This document shows positions 15,850-20,467 of a DNA stretch of 20,467 bases, piece by piece (within the stretch, counting starts at the first letter, position 1; each line of letters begins with the position of its first letter). The DNA is taken from the NCBI GenBank assembly GCA_021106775.1, contig JAIOTL010000133.1, positions 1-20,467 of the forward strand. The letters are read 5' to 3'. The notes below the pieces were generated by a model that searched no databases, was not told the DNA's origin, and saw only the letters and a program-made list of their open reading frames with translations. Source of the DNA: Planctomycetota bacterium (GTDB lineage: Bacteria; Planctomycetota; UBA8742; SKZP01; JAIOTL01). Made by a program: the position numbers and the translations under genes.

Positions 15850-16737
15850 TTATTCAAGAGCTTTTGTAGTTCCCACAATCTCGGTTAACTCAGATGTTAT
15901 TTGGGCTTGTCGCGATTTATTCAGACTAATTGTCAGTTTCCTGATGAGTTCCTCGGAATTATCCGTGGCATTCTTCATCGCAACTCGCCTGGAAGCCTGT
16001 TCGCTTGCAACGCTCTCAACTAAAACCTTGTAAACCATCGAATTTATATAAAGCGGGATAATATCCTTCATCACCGTCTGTGCATCAGGGTCAAATTTAT
16101 AATGGATACTTCTGTCTGATTTTGCTTCATTTTCCTGATTATCGTCCTCAAATCCACTAATGGGAAGTAATTGCAAAATGGTTGGTGGTTGTTTCAGCAT
16201 ACTCTCGAAATGACCGTACACAAGCTCAACTTTGTCAACTTGTTCTGACATAAACTTTTCGATAAGCAGGTCAGCAATTTTCTGTGCATCCTTGTATGTC
16301 GGTTTATCGCCGATTTCGGTAAATTTGTTTATAATCTCAAAATTACGGAAACTGAAGAAAGTAATGCCTTTTTTGCCTGCAATAAACAGTTCGACATCAG
16401 TATTCTGCTTTTGATATTCCTCAATACGCTTTTTTGCTCTATCAATTAGATTTGAGTTGAAACTACCACATAAACCCCGGTTAGCGGTGAAAAGGAATAT
16501 TAAAACCTTCCCGACTTGCGTTCGTTCTTGCATCAGAGGTGATTCCTTCTGCAAATCCTTATCGCCTGTAAGCTTTTTTAGCATCGAGTTAAGTGCATCG
16601 AAATACGGCATTGTTGCATTAACACGCTCTTTCGCTTTCAACAGCTTGGATGTGGCAATCATCTCCATGGTCTTTGTAATCTTCTTAGTGTTTGAGACTG
16701 CCTTAATTCGTTTGCGGATTTCCTTGGGTTTCTTCAA
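15850..16737 (-). CDS. atpG: F1Fo ATP synthase gamma subunit
   Basis: This is the gamma subunit, the central rotor stalk of F1 that couples Fo proton flow to catalysis in the alpha3-beta3 ring. I read 295 residues from TTG 16737, with GAGG five bases upstream. Family motifs: the N-terminal helix SNTKKITKTMEMIATSKL (15-32), RGLCGSFN (87-94) and the C-terminal helix SEQASRRVAMKNATDNSEEL ending in ITSELTEIVGTTKALE. Length is typical (about 285-295). The open frame continues 43 codons upstream, but that part is the translated repeat element (CWIPAFAGMT) and is not gamma-like. No atpA or atpD flanks it: folP lies upstream and the phosphatase converges downstream. An isolated atpG is unusual for the otherwise conserved atp order. 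Confidence 0.93.
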   Translation of the reverse strand: MKKPKEIRKRIKAVSNTKKITKTMEMIATSKLLKAKERVNATMPYFDALNSMLKKLTGDKDLQKESPLMQERTQVGKVLIFLFTANRGLCGSFNSNLIDRAKKRIEEYQKQNTDVELFIAGKKGITFFSFRNFEIINKFTEIGDKPTYKDAQKIADLLIEKFMSEQVDKVELVYGHFESMLKQPPTILQLLPISGFEDDNQENEAKSDRSIHYKFDPDAQTVMKDIIPLYINSMVYKVLVESVASEQASRRVAMKNATDNSEELIRKLTISLNKSRQAQITSELTEIVGTTKALE

Positions 16738-16803
16738 CGTAACCTCATTATTTAATCGTTTACTGATACTTTTCCCGTTGTGACAAACATGTAATGGTTT
16801 CTG

Positions 16804-16883
16804 TGTCATTCCTGCGAAAGCAGGAATCCAGCAATATTGTTTTTCTTTTATTCTCTGGATTCCCAATCAAGTTGGGAATGACA
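16804..16883 (+). repeat. Dispersed double-hairpin (REP/BIME-like) element, copy 2
   Basis: 80 bp with perfect 9-bp termini TGTCATTCC/GGAATGACA. Two internal hairpins are present: ATTCCTGC/GCAGGAAT (loop GAAA) and ATTCCCAA/TTGGGAAT (loop TCAAG), with an AT-rich spacer of about 23 bases. It is inverted relative to 4843-4924, and the spacer differs in sequence. It sits between folP and atpG and reads as WIPAFAGMT in one frame, a signature often seen in mis-called N-termini of many bacteria. Confidence 0.85.
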
Positions 16884-16910
16884 AAGCTTACTTATTGGGT
16901 TATTTGATAG

Positions 16911-16935
16911 TTTTTGCCACTTTACGCAGCAAAAA
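16911..16935 (-). terminator. Hairpin directly after folP, weak terminator candidate
   Basis: TTTTTGC (16911-16917) and GCAAAAA (16929-16935) form a 7-bp stem abutting the folP stop codon. On the folP strand the stem is not followed by a T-run, so termination would be inefficient and read-through toward atpG is possible. Confidence 0.3.
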
Positions 16936-18174
16936 TCAACTGATTTGTACATTTTCAATTGCTTCGAAAACCTTTTTCGCTTTTACCGCCTCGGAAACAT
17001 CATGCACACGCAGAATTTTCGCACCCTGGTTCAGACAATGATAATGAGCGGCAATTGTTTCAATGAGCCTGTCATCAACCTCTGCACCGGTTATAAACTT
17101 AAACAGAGATTTTCGCGACAAACCGACCATAAGTGGACTGCCAATTGTTCGAAATTGGTGTAAATACTTCAGCAATGTCAGATTGTGCTGAGGAGTTTTG
17201 CCAAATCCGAAACCGACATCATGAATTATACTATCCGCTGAGATACCCGCATCTTGAAGCATTAAATTCGCTTTGAAAAGATACGTATAAATCTCTGCAA
17301 TCACATGGTCATATTCCGGGTTCCTCTGCATGTTTTGAGGATTTCCCTGCATGTGCATGACAATGAAGGCAGCCTGAGTTTGTGCAGCCACTTCCACAAG
17401 CTCCGGATTCCTCGCCCCTGTTATGTCATTGATTATATTGCAACCCGCATCAACTGCTTTTCGAGCGACTTCTGGTTTGTACGTATCAACCGAGATTAAA
17501 ACATCGGATTTATCGCGGATTTTCTCGATAATCGGCAGAATATTGCGCAATTCATCGGTTTCACTGATTGGCTTCGCACCTGGACGAGAAGATTCACCAC
17601 CAATGTCGATAATATCAGCACCTTGTTCAATCATCTGCATAGAACGCGAAATTGCTTCGCCAATTTTCAAGTATTTTCCACCGTCCGAAAATGAATCCGT
17701 AGTTACATTCAAAACACCCATTATCAACGGTTTGTCGATTAGAAAACTCTTATTATCTCGCAGTTTTAATGTAAAAATCTGTTTGTTAAAATTGGCGATT
17801 GCCTTTTTTACGCATTCTGCCACCTGAGTCAGTGCGAAAGGCTGATTCTGCATTTTTGCACTCAAAGAATCGAGCTGTCGCTTGGTTCCGAGAATCACAA
17901 CCTGTGACGAATCTATTGGGGTTTTGATGAGTTGTCGATGCACCGCAGCATCACCGTCAAGTGAAAGCATTGTTTCCTTGAGAATATGTGCTTGCGGAGC
18001 AGAAATATCATTCAGTAAAACCGCGTAACCCTCGCATTTTCGCGACATATGCTCGATAACTTCAGTTGAAGTTGGAATATCACGAATCTCCTTGCGAACC
18101 AAGTTTGTACAAGGTGAAGCCACAACCCTAGGCTGCAATTTCGCCCAAATATTCTTAAATTTATCTTTTTCCAT
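16936..18174 (-). CDS. folP: Dihydropteroate synthase with N-terminal extension
   Basis: FolP condenses 6-hydroxymethyl-dihydropterin pyrophosphate with p-aminobenzoate in folate synthesis; it is the sulfonamide target. 412 residues. The pterin-binding TIM barrel occupies about 148-410 and carries all the usual loops: MGVLNVTTDSFSDGG (152-166), DIIDIGGESSRPGA (187-200), ISVDTYKPEVA (D230), NIINDITG, VMHMQG, HDVGFGFGKTPQHN (D319), GLSRKS (K355) and LRVHDV (R389, H391). Residues 1-145 are an extra N-terminal domain, which some anaerobe and archaeal DHPS proteins also have; its role is unknown to me. ATG 18174 begins six bases after the stop of the upstream zinc-ribbon protein gene, so the two are an operon. 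No other folate gene is nearby. Confidence 0.94.
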   Translation of the reverse strand: MEKDKFKNIWAKLQPRVVASPCTNLVRKEIRDIPTSTEVIEHMSRKCEGYAVLLNDISAPQAHILKETMLSLDGDAAVHRQLIKTPIDSSQVVILGTKRQLDSLSAKMQNQPFALTQVAECVKKAIANFNKQIFTLKLRDNKSFLIDKPLIMGVLNVTTDSFSDGGKYLKIGEAISRSMQMIEQGADIIDIGGESSRPGAKPISETDELRNILPIIEKIRDKSDVLISVDTYKPEVARKAVDAGCNIINDITGARNPELVEVAAQTQAAFIVMHMQGNPQNMQRNPEYDHVIAEIYTYLFKANLMLQDAGISADSIIHDVGFGFGKTPQHNLTLLKYLHQFRTIGSPLMVGLSRKSLFKFITGAEVDDRLIETIAAHYHCLNQGAKILRVHDVSEAVKAKKVFEAIENVQIS

Positions 18175-18180
18175 AAATGC

Positions 18181-20467
18181 TCAATACTCTTTAAAAAGTT
18201 GTAGAAATGCAGGCTTATTGATAAAAATCTTGCCTAATTTTTGCCTTAAGATTTCTTTTCCTGCCTGAGTGCTGAACTGCATCTCATCCAAATACGCGCT
18301 TAACCCGATGAGAATCCAGAGTTCCAGCGTTGAAAACCTATTTTGTTGTTGGTGTATCTCAAGAGATTTGAACACACCCGATTTGTTTTTTGCCAGAATT
18401 TCACTGCACTTGCTAGTAAGAAAATCTACATTACCGGGATTCAGTAAAACCGTTTCGCAGATTTCCTTATGCAAGCTGGTGCATTCGTAATGTAAAGCAC
18501 TCAAAACTTCGTTAACCTGTTTTTTATATTCGTTCAGAAACATCACGGTTTTAGTGGGAATATCAGGGTCGGTTTTTAGAAGAAATAGTTTATTACCAAG
18601 CTCCATCCTGCTGATAATGCGCATTATTCCCCAGCAAACATCAGATGTTTCTGGTGAGATTATTTTTCCGTCGCTGTGAAACCTCGAATGCAGATTCTGA
18701 ATGTCGTCAACTGAAATGCGTCTCCAGGTTTCTACAGCATTTGTCAGCACAAAATATTTCTGAAAGGCAATCCTGTTCTTATTAAGAAATCTGAACGCAA
18801 ATTCAGAAATTATCCCTTCTTCAACCCAGTTTGTTACAGCATGGATACCGCTTTTACGAATGTAAATTTTGCAGAATGCCTTGAGCATTGGGAATATCAA
18901 ATTCTCAAGTTTACGCCAGTCATCAACCTCAACAAATATTAGTTCATATTTTTTTGCCAGCCATTTGTATTTGATTTCATCAACATTTGACGGCTTAACA
19001 ATTATCATGAATTTCTTATCAAAAACTTGCCATGAGCTAACATATTTCTTGCCAAGTAGTTTTTTTGCCTCCTTGCTTATGAAATTTCTGCTTAACTGAT
19101 ACAAAATTCGTGCAGTATTCAATATTTCGTTGTTTATTTGAAATTCATCGCTGGAGACAATCACATCGCTTTCAAGTTCGGTCTGCCTGAATGATTTCAA
19201 GCGTTTGCGCCAATCGGTGATAACCCGCTTGTTTAGCCAGTATCCAAGATACAGCAATTCGCCGTTGTTCATGTGCGTTCTCTCAATATCCATGTTCCAG
19301 GCTTCTTCGCTGATTAAATCTGCTGAGGTCAACGGTAAACTGTATCTCATCCAGTCAAGCATTTCAGGTTTCTCAATCCTACTTAGTTTTGTTTCAGACG
19401 GTATATCCAGTTTGACGTTTGGAAGCTCTGGATTGATGGGCATTTCAGTGATTTCAGGTAAAAATATTCTGCTTTCAATTTCGGTTTCAGGTGATTCTCC
19501 CGGAAGCAGAAACTTCAACTTTTTTCGAACGCTTAAATTCCTCGAATTCTCGATAAATGCAAGAACATAATTATTGCGTGCTTCGATGAACCAGTCGTTA
19601 TTATCACAAAAATCACCCAAATTCTCATAAAATTCTGAGTCGCGGTCATCGGGCTGGATATCATGCAAAATTTCACGATATTTTCTGAAAATCTCAATCT
19701 GCTTAAAAACAACTACCGCTGGATACATTACTTTTGAACCGTCAAAAAGTTCCAACTCGTATGCGTTTTTGTCAATTTTGCTCACAAGTGCATAAAATCT
19801 CTTTCCGTTAAGCTCAAAAGGACGCAAACGCGATAAATCGATATTCTCCCCCCGTTTACGCCAATGCTGAGTATCTTCGACATAGGATTTTGGAAGCCAC
19901 CTACCGTCAGCAACAGGCATAAATCCAAAAGTACGCAGCAAATTCACTTTTTCATCCTGCGTAAGACTGCGATATGGTATCAATTCGTCAATTGTAAGCA
20001 ATTCTAACGGTTTTTGCGATTCAGGAGTCTGTGTTTTCGCAGATTCCGTCGACATATCACCATCAATTGACTTCGTTTCTGTGCTAAATCTGATTAGCAT
20101 GCCAAGTATAATTCCAAAAGTTAAGATTACTGCTATGAACAAGAATTTCCTCAGTTTTTCTTGCTTTTCCGGTAATTCAATAAACTGAGTTGGCTTTCGT
20201 CTTTCTACGCGCGTACTCGAACGAGAACTTCTTCTAGTAGACTTTGCAGAAGCTCTGTCAACCGTATGTAAACGTTCGGTTATTGCTGATTTTGAATCAG
20301 TCTCGGGGATAATCCTGAAAATTCTCGAATCACCGCGTCTGGTCAAAGGAGGTAGTGTATTTCCACAGATACTGCATTTTCCTTTGATATTCGATACTTT
20401 CTGCTGACAATGTACACAGAAAGCTACCGGTCTTTCTTTGCCGAATGATCGATTGTAAAGCTTGCTC
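18181..20467 (-). CDS. Zinc-ribbon, single-TM protein with large extracytoplasmic region (5' end outside window)
   Basis: The frame stays open to the right edge, so the start codon is outside; at least 761 residues are visible. A TTG at 20346 would be a poor start because the 40 codons before it encode a zinc ribbon (visible residues C17, C20, C31, C34). After a Ser/Arg-rich stretch, one membrane helix occurs near visible residues 105-128 (KFLFIAVILTFGIILGMLIR). The extracytoplasmic part has a strand-rich segment (RPFELNGKRFYALVSKIDKN and onward) and TPR-like helices (ENLGDFCDNNDWFIEARNNY). Around visible residue 540, TNWVEEGIISEFAFRF resembles the 'W-x-x-E-G-hydrophobic' helix of peptidase-MA-like metalloproteases, but no HExxH is found upstream. 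It ends six bases before folP, so the two are likely co-transcribed. Confidence 0.85.
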   Translation of the reverse strand, partial: SKLYNRSFGKERPVAFCVHCQQKVSNIKGKCSICGNTLPPLTRRGDSRIFRIIPETDSKSAITERLHTVDRASAKSTRRSSRSSTRVERRKPTQFIELPEKQEKLRKFLFIAVILTFGIILGMLIRFSTETKSIDGDMSTESAKTQTPESQKPLELLTIDELIPYRSLTQDEKVNLLRTFGFMPVADGRWLPKSYVEDTQHWRKRGENIDLSRLRPFELNGKRFYALVSKIDKNAYELELFDGSKVMYPAVVVFKQIEIFRKYREILHDIQPDDRDSEFYENLGDFCDNNDWFIEARNNYVLAFIENSRNLSVRKKLKFLLPGESPETEIESRIFLPEITEMPINPELPNVKLDIPSETKLSRIEKPEMLDWMRYSLPLTSADLISEEAWNMDIERTHMNNGELLYLGYWLNKRVITDWRKRLKSFRQTELESDVIVSSDEFQINNEILNTARILYQLSRNFISKEAKKLLGKKYVSSWQVFDKKFMIIVKPSNVDEIKYKWLAKKYELIFVEVDDWRKLENLIFPMLKAFCKIYIRKSGIHAVTNWVEEGIISEFAFRFLNKNRIAFQKYFVLTNAVETWRRISVDDIQNLHSRFHSDGKIISPETSDVCWGIMRIISRMELGNKLFLLKTDPDIPTKTVMFLNEYKKQVNEVLSALHYECTSLHKEICETVLLNPGNVDFLTSKCSEILAKNKSGVFKSLEIHQQQNRFSTLELWILIGLSAYLDEMQFSTQAGKEILRQKLGKIFINKPAFLQLFKEY

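Noticed and set aside
1..20467. CRISPR array, insertion sequence or phage genes
   Set aside because: No regularly spaced repeats, transposase, integrase or phage structural gene was seen. The only repeats are the palindromic elements listed.

Overview
The window reads as a chromosomal segment of a Gram-negative-type bacterium with about 40% GC by eye. It carries housekeeping genes (nuoD, floA, folP, atpG, tRNA-Ser) among large lineage-specific membrane or secreted proteins that I cannot assign to named families. Solitary housekeeping genes, a FloA-type flotillin, very long zinc-ribbon/single-TM proteins and a membrane SpoIIE/RsbU-type phosphatase would fit a poorly characterised phylum of the Riflebacteria/Lentisphaerae/Planctomycetes kind. 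That placement is an impression from gene style, not a search result.

Layout. 1-2736 (minus) is the first 912 residues of a membrane protein with an N-terminal zinc ribbon and a prenyltransferase/squalene-cyclase-like alpha-alpha toroid outside the membrane; its C-terminus lies beyond the window. Divergent from it, 2923-4750 is a two-gene floA operon with a good promoter and a clear terminator. 4840-4955 holds dispersed palindromic repeats. nuoD (minus) follows without any other nuo gene, then an AT-rich AlbA_2/Schlafen-type gene, a 410-base region containing an excellent sigma-54 promoter in front of a tiny reading frame interrupted by UGA, and tRNA-Ser(GCU) on minus.

7833-11495 (plus) encodes a 1220-residue protein with a GspE_N-like start, zinc ribbon, TM segment, helical middle and beta-propeller-like end. 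It converges on a 345-residue secreted protein (minus). Next come a small cupin (plus), a membrane PP2C-type phosphatase (plus), atpG (minus, TTG start, no other atp genes beside it), folP (minus), and a second edge-truncated zinc-ribbon/TM protein that forms an operon with folP.

The points most worth a second look are: (1) the sigma-54 promoter, strong Shine-Dalgarno and UGA-interrupted 47-residue frame at 7391-7590; (2) the same Cys pattern C-X2-C-X10-C-X2-C followed by one membrane helix in three otherwise different giant proteins; (3) nuoD and atpG each standing alone; and (4) two copies of a roughly 80-bp double-hairpin repeat, one of which gives atpG a false N-terminal extension.
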